Positions 16,919 through 26,948 of a DNA stretch of 64,000 nt are shown one piece after another (the stretch's first letter is position 1; each line of letters opens with the position of its first letter). The notes under the pieces are model-generated. The model saw only the letters and a list, made by a program, of their open reading frames with translations. It did not search any database and was not told the origin of the DNA. The stretch is from contig NZ_LMVK01000001.1 of the NCBI RefSeq assembly GCF_001541315.1, forward strand, positions 372,001-436,000, given 5' to 3'. Made by a program: the position numbers and the translations under genes. Origin of the DNA: Agrobacterium tumefaciens str. B6 (GTDB lineage Bacteria > Pseudomonadota > Alphaproteobacteria > Rhizobiales > Rhizobiaceae).

Positions 16919-17347
16919 CTATTGCCGGTAGACCAGCACCGGTATCTTCGAATTCTTCAGCACCTTGGCCGTGACGCTGCCGAGCAGCATTTCCAAGAAG
17001 CTCCTGCGCCGGTGCGAGGCCATGGCGATGAGATCGCAGCCGCTCCTGTTGGCGGCTTCGATGATCGCCTCGTCGGGCCTTCCCGCCCGCGCCAGCAGCG
17101 CTTCACAATCCAATCCCATGGACGTGGCCTGTGCCTGCGTATCGCGCAGCAGATGCTCCGCCTCCTCACAACGGTGAAATTCCTCTTCGGCAATGTCCTC
17201 GACATCGCTGGCAATCACATGAAAGGGTTCCGATACCGTCACCACGGTCACCTTTGCGCCTGCCTCCTTGGCGAGAGCGAACCCTTGGTCGATTGCGATT
17301 TGCGCCAGCGGCGAGCCATCGGTGGGAATGAGAATGTGCTTGAACAT
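16919..17347 (-). CDS. Universal stress protein (UspA family)
   Basis: A 142-residue single-domain Usp. The start MFKHILIPTDGSPLA is canonical and is preceded by AGGAG 7 bases upstream; an in-frame longer frame to 17392 lacks such support. The C-terminal region reads ASHRRRSFLEMLLGSVTAKVL; the classical ATP-loop glycines (GxxGxxxxxxxxxG) are mostly replaced, so nucleotide binding is doubtful. Role: stress survival in general. It stands alone, convergent with the nuclease gene. Confidence 0.92.
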   Translation of the reverse strand: MFKHILIPTDGSPLAQIAIDQGFALAKEAGAKVTVVTVSEPFHVIASDVEDIAEEEFHRCEEAEHLLRDTQAQATSMGLDCEALLARAGRPDEAIIEAANRSGCDLIAMASHRRRSFLEMLLGSVTAKVLKNSKIPVLVYRQ

Positions 17348-17506
17348 GACATTTCTCCTTTTCATCCCGGTCACAGCCACACTGGCCGCCAAGAGCTGTG
17401 TGCGTGGTTGTAACGCCTTGAATTTTACCGCAAACCGATGACGGAAGCGAATGCTATCTTTGACGCAGAGGGTCGCCTGCGCCCGATTTGCAGGAGGAAG
17501 AGCGGG

Positions 17507-18334
17507 TCAGTCCTTGCGGAAGATGATGCTGGCGCCCCAGCCGGTCACGACGGCGAGCAGAACGCAGAGCGCGCCATAGGCAAGCGGCGTCTGATGCGCC
17601 GCATCGGTGATCGCCTGCTCCATGCCGGTCTTGACGACGCGCAGTTTCAATTCACGCTGGGCGATGAATTTGCCGCTCTTGAAGAGATAGGCGCGGGCGG
17701 TGTGCACGCCGTTCGGCACGTTGGCGGGCAGACGAAGTGTCGCCCAGAACAGGCCGGTGCGTTCCAGCCTCACACCGGTCGTGTCATTGCGATAGATGCC
17801 GCTTGAAAGCTTGAGCCGACGGTAGGCCTCCTGAAAATCGAAGACATTGTCGGGCACGCCGGAAAACACCGCGCTTTTCAGCGACAGATGGTCGACACCG
17901 AGCCCCATGGCCCTGAGCGTGCCGGGCGAAGCGATGTCGCTGATATTGCGCGTGCTGGCCATGGAATAGGATTCCGGCAGCGGCGTGAAGGTGATGGCGC
18001 TGGTATTGATCCAGATGCCCGCCACACGCTCCTTCTTGCGCACGGTCATATAGTCGCTCGGCCCTTCCAGCGTCACGACGATATCATATTGCCCGATGGC
18101 GAGCAGCAGCTGATCGGTATTGTTGAGCGCGCCGAAAAGCGTGAAATCCGCCCCGCGAAAATCCGACGCGATGGGAATTTCCGTCGTCGATGCGCCGATT
18201 TCGATATTTTCCAGCAGAGACCGCTGCTGCGGACCGGGCGGCAGGGCAAGTGGCGGCGTCTGCGCCGAAGCAGTTTGCCCGAGGGCAAGACATGAGAGCA
18301 GGGCAAGGGGGGCAAGCAGCAAATGGCGGGTCAA
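17507..18334 (-). CDS. TIGR02186-like membrane-anchored periplasmic protein
   Basis: A 275-residue protein with signal peptide (residues 1-24, ending SASAQ-like TASAQ), a periplasmic domain, and one C-terminal hydrophobic segment (about 248-268) before FRKD. It matches the TIGR02186 family found beside TauE/SafE-type exporters, recalled from knowledge. TTG start at 18334 has GGAGG about 11 bases upstream and overlaps the exporter stop by three bases, so translation is coupled. Function unknown, perhaps an accessory of the exporter. Confidence 0.85.
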   Translation of the reverse strand: MTRHLLLAPLALLSCLALGQTASAQTPPLALPPGPQQRSLLENIEIGASTTEIPIASDFRGADFTLFGALNNTDQLLLAIGQYDIVVTLEGPSDYMTVRKKERVAGIWINTSAITFTPLPESYSMASTRNISDIASPGTLRAMGLGVDHLSLKSAVFSGVPDNVFDFQEAYRRLKLSSGIYRNDTTGVRLERTGLFWATLRLPANVPNGVHTARAYLFKSGKFIAQRELKLRVVKTGMEQAITDAAHQTPLAYGALCVLLAVVTGWGASIIFRKD

Positions 18335-19257
18335 TAACCTAACCCTCCGACGGCCACCGAAAACAGGTCTTCCGGCCGCACCACCAGCGCTACGGCAAGG
18401 CGGAGGGCGACCGCAAGCACCAGCAGCGCCAGAAGCGCGCGCAACTGTTCGCCACGCAGTTTCTGGCCGACGCGCACACCATATTGCGCGCCGATGACGC
18501 CCGCCACCATCAGGATGAAGGCCAGCACCACGTCGACGGAATAGTTGGTCGCGGCCTGAACGACGGTCGTATAGGCGGTCACGAAAATGATCTGGAACAG
18601 GGAAGTGCCGACAACCACGCTGGTGGGGATGCGCAGCAGATAGATCATCGCCGGCACCATGATGAACCCGCCGCCGACACCCATGATCGAGGTGAGGATG
18701 CCGATGCCGAAACCCAGTGTGACGACGGGAATGATGCTGAGATAGATCTTCGATTTCTTGAACCGCATTTTCAGCGGCAGGCGATGCACCCAGTTGTGGT
18801 GGCCCGGCCGGCGCAGCGTCACGGCTTCATTGCGGGCGGCGCGGCGAAGCGCCGAAATGCTTTCCTTCAGCATCAGCACGCCAACGGTGCCGAGCAGGAT
18901 GACGTAGAGCAGCGAAACGATGAGATCGAGCTGGCCGATACTGCGCAGGAAGGAGAATATCCACACGCCGACCGTCGCACCCACAAGACCGCCCACAAGC
19001 AGCACGCTGCCGAGCTTCACGTCCAGCGTTCCGCGCCGGAAATGCGTGATCGAGCCTGACACGGAGGAAGCGACCACCTGGTTTGCGCCGGTCGCCACAG
19101 CCACCACGGGGGGAATATTGTAGAAAATCAGAAGCGGCGTGATCAGAAAGCCGCCGCCCACGCCGAACATGCCGGAAAGAAAACCGACGGCCGCGCCCAT
19201 GCCGAGAATGATGAAAATATTCACCGACAGTTCTGCGATCGGCAGATAGACAGTCAC
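18331..19257 (-). CDS. TSUP (TauE/SafE) family anion exporter
   Basis: A 308-residue membrane protein with about 8 hydrophobic segments and two copies of the family motif, GFLSGMFGVGGGFL near the N-terminus and LTSIMGVGGGFIMVP in the second half. TSUP proteins move sulfite, sulfoacetate or similar small anions. GTG at 19257 (AGG about 9 bases upstream) is used; a longer frame to 19401 is open but its extra residues are not membrane-like and lie across a palindrome. It is followed by the TIGR02186-like gene with 4-base overlap. Confidence 0.9.
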   Translation of the reverse strand: MTVYLPIAELSVNIFIILGMGAAVGFLSGMFGVGGGFLITPLLIFYNIPPVVAVATGANQVVASSVSGSITHFRRGTLDVKLGSVLLVGGLVGATVGVWIFSFLRSIGQLDLIVSLLYVILLGTVGVLMLKESISALRRAARNEAVTLRRPGHHNWVHRLPLKMRFKKSKIYLSIIPVVTLGFGIGILTSIMGVGGGFIMVPAMIYLLRIPTSVVVGTSLFQIIFVTAYTTVVQAATNYSVDVVLAFILMVAGVIGAQYGVRVGQKLRGEQLRALLALLVLAVALRLAVALVVRPEDLFSVAVGGLGY

Positions 19258-19401
19258 GGCTCGGACCTCGGGCAAATGGTTCCGGGCGGCAGGGCTTGTC
19301 CGGGTGAGGGGGCCGCGCCGCGATTTACACTTTCTGTCTGAAAAGACCGGGCATGCCCGACCTTCATCCGTCATGCCCGCGAGGGCCTGACCTGTCAACA
19401 T

Positions 19402-19420
19402 TCAACGGTAAATACGTTGA
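19402..19420. promoter_or_regulatory. Palindrome upstream of the TSUP exporter operon
   Basis: TCAACG-GTAAATA-CGTTGA, 6-bp perfect arms around 7 AT-rich bases, about 145 bp upstream of the exporter start and about 100 bp past the podJ stop. It lies in the only intergenic space available for the exporter promoter. A regulator is not identified. No other pattern was seen in 19258-19522. Confidence 0.4.
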
Positions 19421-19522
19421 TAATTTGGAAAGATAGCGGTCGTGCGTGGGCAGGCCGCCACATTCCTGCGCCGGGTTGCCCGGAAGCGACCAAGGGGGGC
19501 CGCTTCGCCAGTTCCAGAACGC

Positions 19523-22500
19523 TTACTTGTTGCGGGCGAGAAGCGCGGTCACCAGTTCGTTGGTGATGCGCCCGTCGGGTGTCTGACCCACGGACTTCTG
19601 GAAGTCCCTGATGGCGGTTACGGTGTTCTTGCCAAGCTTGCCGTCGGGCTGGCCGGCGTCGAAACCGTTCTTGTTCAGGATCGCCTGAATGTTGCGGATC
19701 GCCTTTTCCATGTCCACGGAGGCGGTCTTCACACCCTCCTTGCCGGCCCATTCCTCGGGCGGGTTGACGCTGTTGGCGTCTTCCGAAAGCGGCTTGACCT
19801 TCCAGGCGTCCACCTTGGCCTTCGCACTCTGAAGCTGCTGCGGGTTCAGGGCCCCTGCCACTTCGTCGCGCTTCTGGGCGGCGTCCGCGTCACCGTCTCT
19901 GGCGGCGATGGCGAACCACTTGTAGGATTCTTCGATATCCTGCTTCACGCCGCTGCCACGGGCGTAGAGAATGGCGAGGTTGAACTGGCTGTCGCGCACA
20001 CCGAGGTCGGAGGCCTTGATGAACCATTGTGCGGCGGCGGCGAAATCCGGCTGACCGGCCGCGTCGGAGGCCTGCAGGACCGCGAGATTGTGCATCGCGC
20101 CGGCATTGCCCTGTTCGGCTGCCAGCGTGTAATAGCGCTTGGCTTCGGCAAGGTTACGTTCGACGCCGTTCGCCTTCTCGTAAAGATTGGCAAGACGATA
20201 TTGCGCGGGCGCAAGACCACGATCAGCAGCCAGCTTGTACCACTTTGCCGCTTCCGCACGGTCGGCGGCAACGCCGCGGCCGTCGGTGTAGCGCGCTGCG
20301 ATCTCGAACAGCGCCTGCGTATCGCCCTTGGCGGCGGCTTCGGCAAGCGATGCGGGCTCGATGCCAGCGGGAACCGCGATGGCGTCCTGGGCAGGAGCAA
20401 CCGGGGCAGCGGTTTCGGCCGGTTTCGGAGCTTCGTTCTGCGCGACGGCGCCGGAATTTGCGGGATCCACAGCGGGAACATCGGCAACCGGCGGCTCGTC
20501 CGGCAGCGGCGCACCGCCTATGGTGCGGTTATCAATGGTATTTTGCGCCGGGGCGGTATTTTCGATGCTGTCGGCCGATGCCGACTGTTCCGGATCGATG
20601 GCGAGACCGGACGGAATGGTTACGGCCTTTTCGCCGGTGTCGGGAAGTGCTGAAAGCGGGCCATTGTCCATCTTCTGCTCGATGACCGGTGCGGGGGCTT
20701 CCGCGCCGCCGATCAGCGTCTTGACGAGCGGCATGGCCATCATGGCAAGAAGAATGGCGCCGATGCCAAGCAGCAGCGGGCGGCGATAGCGGGAAAGTGC
20801 CGAGGTGTCGGCCTTGCGGCTCTTCTTGCCGGTTTCAAGCTTTTCCGGCGATGTTTCCATGGCGGCGGCCTGCGCTGCGCGGCGGGCGGCGGCGATGAAA
20901 TCCGTCCGTCCTTCGGCATCCGCAGCCTTGCCGCTGGCGGCCACCTGGCTAGCGCGCACGCGTTCCAGGATTTTCTTGATATCGGGCGCACCCGAACCCG
21001 GCTCCAGAAGTTCGTTCTCCTGACCTGCGGGCAGCACATCGATCGGATCGAGCGAGGGAGCGGGCTCGACCTGGGTGCGGGTGGAGGAGGCGGATATGGG
21101 CTCTTCAGCTGTTTTGGCGGTCTTCGCCGTGCCAGTCTTGAAACGCTTCGTCAGGCCTGCAAGCAGGCTTTTCTTTTCCGCTTTTGCGGGCTTTGCGGCA
21201 GCAGGTGGTACGATCGTTGCCGCGTCGTTTTCGCTGCTATCGTCGAGAATGGCCTGTTCTTCGGCAATATAGCCTTCCTCCGGGAAGATGGCGGCCGGCA
21301 TGGGCGCTTCTTCGCGGGCGGGGGCGACCATCTGCTGCGCGACGTTGCGGGGAGCTTCGTTACGATAAGCGGGGGCGTTGTCGAGGCTGTCGAGCCGGCC
21401 GGCAATCTGCACCAGCGTTTCGTGCAGCGCTTCGAAGGTACGGTGCGTGCGCTCTTCGGTATTGCGGCTCAGCGCTTCGAGACTGCGCAGGTCGGTCGCA
21501 AGATCGGTCAGCATCGTCATGTCGGCGATGTTTGCGCCGGCCGAGAGATTGTTGCGGGTATAGGCATCCAGAACGGCTTCGGCAGCCTGCCGCGCCGCTT
21601 CGATGATATATTCATCGTTCGACGCCATGTAGTCTTCGATCGCCGCCATACGGGCGTCGAGTTCCGGCGACATGCCTGTCGCCTGCATCTGCACCGGCTG
21701 GCTGATCAGCGGGGAGGGATGGGCGCTCTGGTTTTCGAGGCTGGCCGGCGCATGGCTGTCGGCGGGCGCGGCGTGGGGGGGCTCGGCCAGGCGGGCGGCA
21801 ATATGGCCGAGCCGCTCTTCCAGACGCGAAAAGGCGCTTTCGCTGAGCCCGGATGCGGCCTGCGGCTGGCTGTAACGATAATCGAGGTCCTCGATCCGGC
21901 GCGACAGCGTGTCGAGCCGTTCGGCCAGACCGTCATTGACGACGCCGTGATCCAGCGCATCGATCTTACGGGAAATGTCGCTGAGGAAAGATGTCAGCTC
22001 CGCCTGCTGCGAGGGACGTTGCGAACGCTCCAGCAGCAGGGAGAGCTGGTCCAGCCGCTCGTGCAGCTGGGCGGCGTCGCGGGCGGTGCTGAGCTCATCG
22101 ATCTTGCCGGCCAGCGCTTCAAGACGCGCGGTGAGATCGAGCGTCGGTTCCGGCTTGGCGGCGGCAAGGCGGTTGATGTCGCCGAGCTGTTCGGAAAGAC
22201 CGTTCAGCCGGTTTTCCAGCCGCTGCGCCAGCGCATTGTCCGTTGCCTGCGCATTGGCGCGCGCGCCGGTGGCGGCTATGGCGCGGCTGATTTCATCCAG
22301 CCGCTGGTCGAGACCGGAAAACTGTTCGCTAAAGGCGGCCTCGTTCGGCTTCATATGTTTGCCGAGCTGCTCCACGGCGCTGGCAATCGCGATCAGCTTG
22401 TCTTCGAGCACGCGCACGGCCGGATTGTTGCTCATGCCGCCAAGCTGAGTCTTGATGTCATCGAGACGATAGGCGAGCGAAACGATCTCATCCTGCAGCG

Positions 22501-23272
22501 CGCCGGCGTCGAAACCGCGCAGCGTGTCTTCCACATTGTTCCAGCGGCTTTCGATCCGGTGCACGCTGTCTTCGCGTGCAAGCTGGTCGATCGTCAGGCG
22601 CAGGTCCTCGAACTCATTGCGCAGCCCATAGGCGTCAGGCGATGCCAGATTGCCGAGCTGGTCGATGCTGCCGGCCAGCCGTGCGATGTCTTCGCGCAGG
22701 TCGCCAATGAACTGCTGGTCTTCCGCTACTGCGCGAATATTGCGGATTTCGGCGCGCAGGCCCTGCGCTTCGCGCGCAACGCCCTCGGCAATATCGTGCT
22801 TCAGCTCATGCCGCAGGTTCACGAGCGCCTGCGCAATCTCCTGCAGTGCCGCGTCGTTGCGCTGCGGTTCCTGATAGGACGGGATGGAACGCGCACGCGG
22901 GGCGGGGGCGGCGGCGGCCTGCTGCGCGTCCCTCGGACGGTATTCCGGCGCAAGCGGTCTGGTAATCGTCCGTTCCGGGCGGGCGGTGGGTTCCTGCGGG
23001 CGCTGGAAGCTTGCTTCGAGGAGGCGCTGGCGCTGGCGGATTTCGTTGACGGGGTCGAGCTGCGGCGGGGTAACGCTGGCGCGTGGCTCGCGGGGCGCGG
23101 CATAAGCTTCGGATTTGGGCTCGACCTGAGTGCTCGCACCCCGAGGGTCGCGCGGGAACTTCTGGCTCATCAACCCTTCGATACGGGCTTCAAGGCCTTC
23201 AATGGTGCGATTGAGAGCATCAAGAGACGATCTGTCGCTTGGCTGTTGGTTTTTCGATCGCAATCCGTTCAT
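19523..23272 (-). CDS. podJ: PodJ-type polar organising protein (coiled coil, TM, Sel1 repeats, peptidoglycan-binding domain)
   Basis: A 1249-residue protein. Residues 1-800 are cytoplasmic, dominated by coiled-coil segments with many short repeats of the LDQL/LEALAGKIDELS kind. A basic stretch and one transmembrane helix (about 828-850, PLLLGIGAILLAMMAMPLVKTL in part) follow. The periplasmic part has three to four Sel1/TPR-like repeats (about 970-1110, e.g. ALFEIAARYTDGRGV) and a C-terminal peptidoglycan-binding domain (AGQPDGKLGKNTVTAIRDFQ). This is the architecture of the polarity factor PodJ of Caulobacter and Agrobacterium, which marks the old/new pole and directs cell-cycle proteins. 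It sits alone on the minus strand. Confidence 0.9.
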   Translation of the reverse strand: MNGLRSKNQQPSDRSSLDALNRTIEGLEARIEGLMSQKFPRDPRGASTQVEPKSEAYAAPREPRASVTPPQLDPVNEIRQRQRLLEASFQRPQEPTARPERTITRPLAPEYRPRDAQQAAAAPAPRARSIPSYQEPQRNDAALQEIAQALVNLRHELKHDIAEGVAREAQGLRAEIRNIRAVAEDQQFIGDLREDIARLAGSIDQLGNLASPDAYGLRNEFEDLRLTIDQLAREDSVHRIESRWNNVEDTLRGFDAGALQDEIVSLAYRLDDIKTQLGGMSNNPAVRVLEDKLIAIASAVEQLGKHMKPNEAAFSEQFSGLDQRLDEISRAIAATGARANAQATDNALAQRLENRLNGLSEQLGDINRLAAAKPEPTLDLTARLEALAGKIDELSTARDAAQLHERLDQLSLLLERSQRPSQQAELTSFLSDISRKIDALDHGVVNDGLAERLDTLSRRIEDLDYRYSQPQAASGLSESAFSRLEERLGHIAARLAEPPHAAPADSHAPASLENQSAHPSPLISQPVQMQATGMSPELDARMAAIEDYMASNDEYIIEAARQAAEAVLDAYTRNNLSAGANIADMTMLTDLATDLRSLEALSRNTEERTHRTFEALHETLVQIAGRLDSLDNAPAYRNEAPRNVAQQMVAPAREEAPMPAAIFPEEGYIAEEQAILDDSSENDAATIVPPAAAKPAKAEKKSLLAGLTKRFKTGTAKTAKTAEEPISASSTRTQVEPAPSLDPIDVLPAGQENELLEPGSGAPDIKKILERVRASQVAASGKAADAEGRTDFIAAARRAAQAAAMETSPEKLETGKKSRKADTSALSRYRRPLLLGIGAILLAMMAMPLVKTLIGGAEAPAPVIEQKMDNGPLSALPDTGEKAVTIPSGLAIDPEQSASADSIENTAPAQNTIDNRTIGGAPLPDEPPVADVPAVDPANSGAVAQNEAPKPAETAAPVAPAQDAIAVPAGIEPASLAEAAAKGDTQALFEIAARYTDGRGVAADRAEAAKWYKLAADRGLAPAQYRLANLYEKANGVERNLAEAKRYYTLAAEQGNAGAMHNLAVLQASDAAGQPDFAAAAQWFIKASDLGVRDSQFNLAILYARGSGVKQDIEESYKWFAIAARDGDADAAQKRDEVAGALNPQQLQSAKAKVDAWKVKPLSEDANSVNPPEEWAGKEGVKTASVDMEKAIRNIQAILNKNGFDAGQPDGKLGKNTVTAIRDFQKSVGQTPDGRITNELVTALLARNK

Positions 23273-23649
23273 CTTTTCGCTCGCTTCGCTTCCGCCCGCC
23301 GTGCCCGGTTATCTGTCGCGACGTTGCCTGCCTGAACACGCCGTCGCCGCAACATGCAGCAATTCCAGAGCCGGTATTTGCCCCCGTTGAGGAAAATGCG
23401 CCGGAGTACGAAGCAGTTACCTCTTTCGGGAGAATTCACGAAACGTGGTAAAGAAGTGGTTAACTATGGTTGGAATTTTTTAACTTTTGTGGCGCGTGAG
23501 AGCCATGAGCAGCGCCGGCCATCCATTCCGCGGAAAAGGGGAGGCGATATTCCGCCGAAATTTGTTTGACGTTTACGCGCACGTCAAATATTGTCATCCC
23601 ATATCGGCCGGATTATCGCCGGCGCCCACGATGCGGAGGAACATCGGTA
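23273..23649. other. Divergent intergenic region between podJ and the fatty-acid operon
   Basis: 377 bp without a gene. It holds the promoters of podJ (left) and the beta-oxidation operon (right). The only clear structure is the 24-bp palindrome at 23565-23588. No RNA gene was recognised. Confidence 0.7.
23565..23588. promoter_or_regulatory. 24-bp operator-like palindrome upstream of the beta-oxidation operon
   Basis: TTTGACGT-TTACGCGC-ACGTCAAA: perfect 8-bp arms, 8-bp spacer, 62 bp upstream of the acyl-CoA dehydrogenase start. It has the layout of a TetR- or MerR-type dimer site of the kind that controls acyl-CoA degradation operons in proteobacteria (PsrA, LiuR-like), but the sequence does not match one that I can name with certainty. 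Confidence 0.6.
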
Positions 23650-25446
23650 ATGCCTGTTTACAAGGCCCCAGTTAAAGACACGCTTTTTATCCTGAACGAC
23701 GTTCTCGGCCTGGAGCGGTATAACAACCTGCCCGGCTTTGAGGATGCAACCCCGGACATGATCGAGGCGATCACCGGCGAGGCCGCAAAGCTTGCCGAGG
23801 AGCGGCTTTTCCCGCTCAACCTTTCCGGCGACAGCCAAGGCTGCAAGCGCGCCGATGACGGTTCGGTCTCCGTGCCCGATGGTTTCAAGGACGCTTATGA
23901 CGCCTATTGTGAAGGCGGCTGGATCGGCCTTGCCGTTCCGCCGGAGTTCGGCGGGCAGGGCCTGCCCTATACGCTGCATGCAGCTATCGGCGAATATATG
24001 TCGTCGGCCAACCTGTCGCTGATGATGTATCCGGGCCTCACGCAGGGCGCGATTGCCGCCGTTCTCGTGCATGGCACGCAGGAGCAGAAGGAAACCTATC
24101 TGCCGAAGATGGTCGAAGGCTCCTGGTCCGGCACCATGAACCTCACAGAACCCCATTGCGGCACCGATCTCGGCCTGCTGCGCACCAAGGCGGTTCCGCA
24201 GGGCGACGGCAGCTATAAGATTTCCGGCCAGAAGATCTTCATCTCCGCCGGCGAACATTCCATGACTGACAATATCGTCCATCTGGTGATTGCCCGCATC
24301 GAAGGTGCGCCGGAAGGCACCAAGGGCATTTCGCTCTTCATCGTGCCGAAATTCCTCGTGAAGGAAGACGGCACGCTTGGCGAGCGTAACGGCGTCACCT
24401 GTGGCGCGATCGAACACAAGATGGGCATCCACGGCAACGCCACCTGCGTCATGAACTATGACGATGCGACGGGTTATCTGCTGGGCGCGGAGAACAAGGG
24501 CCTTTCGGCCATGTTCGTGATGATGAACGAGGCCCGCCTCGGCGTCGGTCTGCAGGGCCTCTCCGTTGGTGAAATCGCCTATCAGAACGCGGTCGAATAT
24601 GCCCGTGAACGTATTCAGGGCCGCTCGCTTTCCGGCGCCAAGTTCCCGGACAGGAAGGCCGATCCGATCATCGTGCATCCCGATATCCGCCGCACGCTGA
24701 TGACCATCAAGGCTTACAACGAGGCCGGCCGCGCCTTCCTCCTCTGGACGGCGCTGCAATCCGATATCGCCCACCGCGCCGCTGACGAAAAGCAGCGGCA
24801 GGCGGCAGACGATCTGCTCGGCCTCGTCACCCCGATCCTCAAGGGCGTGCTGACCGACAAGGGCTTCGACCATGCGGTCATGGCGCAGCAGGTCTTCGGT
24901 GGTCACGGCTACATCGAGGAACATGGCATGAGCCAATATGTCCGCGATGCCCGTATCACCATGATCTATGAGGGCGCGAACGGCATTCAGGCGCTCGATC
25001 TGGTCGGCCGCAAGCTCGGCATGAATGGCGGCCGCGCCGTCATGGCGCTGTTCAAGGAAATCGGCGATTTCTGCGAGGAAAACCGCGCCGATGAAAAGCT
25101 CAGCCTTTACACCAAGGGTCTGAAGAAGGGCTTGAACGACCTGCAGGCCGCAACCATGTGGTTCATGCAGAACGCCATGGCCAAGCCCGACAATGCCGGT
25201 GCCGGTTCGACCGACTACATGCACCTCTTCGGCATCGTGGTGCTGGGTTACATGCAGGCGCGCATGGCGAAAGCCGCGAGCGAAGCGCTTGCGGCCGGCA
25301 GCGCTTCGGACGAGGATTACCTCAAGACCAAGCTTGTCACGGCGAAGTTTTATATGGAGCGCATCATGCCGGAAACGGCGCTGCGCAAGGCCCAGATCGA
25401 AACCGGCGCGGACACCATGATGGAACTGGCTGCGGAAGCATTCTGA
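23650..25446 (+). CDS. Acyl-CoA dehydrogenase (long form, about 600 residues)
   Basis: 598 residues, longer than the classic 380-residue family because of a C-terminal extension with its own domain, as in the FadE/DmdC-type group. Motifs: [43 protein letters not shown], and the FAD/active-site segment [13 protein letters not shown] and [15 protein letters not shown]. The catalytic base of the family is in that last segment. ATG at 23650 has GGAGG 9 bases upstream. It opens a four-gene operon with thiolase and FadB-like genes; the first step of beta-oxidation. Substrate chain length unknown. Confidence 0.93.
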   Translation: MPVYKAPVKDTLFILNDVLGLERYNNLPGFEDATPDMIEAITGEAAKLAEERLFPLNLSGDSQGCKRADDGSVSVPDGFKDAYDAYCEGGWIGLAVPPEFGGQGLPYTLHAAIGEYMSSANLSLMMYPGLTQGAIAAVLVHGTQEQKETYLPKMVEGSWSGTMNLTEPHCGTDLGLLRTKAVPQGDGSYKISGQKIFISAGEHSMTDNIVHLVIARIEGAPEGTKGISLFIVPKFLVKEDGTLGERNGVTCGAIEHKMGIHGNATCVMNYDDATGYLLGAENKGLSAMFVMMNEARLGVGLQGLSVGEIAYQNAVEYARERIQGRSLSGAKFPDRKADPIIVHPDIRRTLMTIKAYNEAGRAFLLWTALQSDIAHRAADEKQRQAADDLLGLVTPILKGVLTDKGFDHAVMAQQVFGGHGYIEEHGMSQYVRDARITMIYEGANGIQALDLVGRKLGMNGGRAVMALFKEIGDFCEENRADEKLSLYTKGLKKGLNDLQAATMWFMQNAMAKPDNAGAGSTDYMHLFGIVVLGYMQARMAKAASEALAAGSASDEDYLKTKLVTAKFYMERIMPETALRKAQIETGADTMMELAAEAF

Positions 25447-25483
25447 GAAGGTTGGCGGTAAACACGCCGCAGGGAGAGAGTTT

Positions 25484-26692
25484 ATGACCGACGTTTATAT
25501 CTACGACCATGTCCGCACCCCACGCGGGCGCGGCAAGAAGGATGGCAGCTTGCATGAGGTGCCTTCCGTTCGCCTTGCCGCCAAGACGCTGGAAGCCATC
25601 CGCGACCGCAACGGGCTGGATACATCCGCTGTCGATGACATCATCATGGGCTGCGTCGATCCGGTCATGGATGCAGGTGCGGTGATCCCGAAAGCCGCCG
25701 CCTTCGAAGCCGGTTATTCCAACAGGGCGCCGGGCATGCAGATCTCGCGCTTCTGCGCTTCGGGTCTGGACGCCATCAACTTCGCGGCCGGCAAGGTCAA
25801 GGCCGGTTCGGACGATATCGTCATTGCCGGCGGCGTGGAAAGCATGTCGCGCGTCGGCATGGGCATGTCGGGCGGCGCCTGGTACATGGATCCCTCGGTC
25901 AATTTCCCGGCCTTCTTCATGCCGCAGGGCGTTTCGGCCGATCTCATCGCCACAAAGTATGGTTTCTCTCGTGACGATGTCGATGCCTATGCCGTCGAGA
26001 GCCAGAGGCGTGCGGCGCATGCCTGGGAAAAGGGCTATTTCAACAAATCAGTCATTCCGGTGAAGGACTCAAACGGTCTGACGATCCTCGACCGCGACGA
26101 GCATATGCGCCCCGGCACGGACATGCAGGCGCTGGCTTCCCTCAACCCCTCCTTCCAGATGCCGGGTGAAATGGGCGGCTTCGAAGCCGTCGGTATCATG
26201 GCGCATCCGGAAGTGGAGCGGATCAACTACGTCCATCACGCCGGCAATTCATCTGGTATCGTCGATGGCGCGGCGGCTGTGCTGGTTGGCTCCAGGGCTG
26301 GCGGCGAGGCGATGGGCGTAAAGCCGCGCGCCCGCATCAAGGCTTTCGCCAATATCGGCTCCGATCCGGCGCTGATGCTGACCGGCCCGGTGGATGTAAC
26401 CGAAAAGCTCCTGAAAAAGACCGGCATGAAGCTTGCCGATATCGATCTTTTCGAGCTCAACGAAGCCTTCGCTGCCGTCGTGCTGCGTTACATGCAGGCT
26501 TTCGATATCGACCACGAGCGGATGAACGTCAATGGCGGCGCAATCGCCATGGGCCATCCGCTGGGTGCAACAGGTGCGATGATCCTCGGCACTGTGCTGG
26601 ATGAGCTGGAGCGGCGCGATCTGAACACCGCGCTCGTCACGCTCTGCATCGGCGCGGGCATGGGCACGGCGACGGTTATCGAGCGCGTTTGA
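25484..26692 (+). CDS. Acetyl-CoA acyltransferase (thiolase)
   Basis: A 402-residue thiolase. The nucleophile cysteine lies in [12 protein letters not shown] (residue about 89), the catalytic histidine in [13 protein letters not shown], and the second cysteine in LCIGAGMG. The enzyme cleaves 3-ketoacyl-CoA with CoA, the last step of beta-oxidation. It is the second gene of the operon, 37 bp after the dehydrogenase. A FadA-type role is likely; the frame for biosynthetic acetoacetyl-CoA thiolase is less likely because of the neighbours. Confidence 0.95.
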   Translation: MTDVYIYDHVRTPRGRGKKDGSLHEVPSVRLAAKTLEAIRDRNGLDTSAVDDIIMGCVDPVMDAGAVIPKAAAFEAGYSNRAPGMQISRFCASGLDAINFAAGKVKAGSDDIVIAGGVESMSRVGMGMSGGAWYMDPSVNFPAFFMPQGVSADLIATKYGFSRDDVDAYAVESQRRAAHAWEKGYFNKSVIPVKDSNGLTILDRDEHMRPGTDMQALASLNPSFQMPGEMGGFEAVGIMAHPEVERINYVHHAGNSSGIVDGAAAVLVGSRAGGEAMGVKPRARIKAFANIGSDPALMLTGPVDVTEKLLKKTGMKLADIDLFELNEAFAAVVLRYMQAFDIDHERMNVNGGAIAMGHPLGATGAMILGTVLDELERRDLNTALVTLCIGAGMGTATVIERV

Positions 26693-26702
26693 GAGGCTGG
26701 TT

Positions 26703-26915
26703 ATGAGGCGCGAGGTTTACGAGCGACCCAAGAACGAGATCGAACAGCAGCTGGCTCGGCAGAATCTGGAAAAGGACATGGCACAGGATCATAGGGCGTC
26801 CATCCGTCCTGTTTCTCCCGTCCACGTCCGGCGGCTCCGGGCAGAGCGTTGGGGTTTGATCGTGTTTCTCGTTCTTGTGGCCGGTTGTGTCGGCCTCGCA
26901 ATCGGACTGTCGTAA
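26703..26915 (+). CDS. Small single-pass membrane protein
   Basis: 70 residues with a charged N-terminal half (MRREVYERPKNEIEQQLARQ) and one hydrophobic segment at about 50-68 (GLIVFLVLVAGCVGLAIGL). It sits in the operon between thiolase (10 bp before) and the FadB-like gene (33 bp after) with a GAGAGG ribosome site. No family recognised. A good ribosome site, conserved position and clear topology make it a real gene rather than noise. Confidence 0.75.
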   Translation: MRREVYERPKNEIEQQLARQNLEKDMAQDHRASIRPVSPVHVRRLRAERWGLIVFLVLVAGCVGLAIGLS

Positions 26916-26948
26916 CCGCAGGGAAATTTGAGGGAAGAGGAATCCCAA

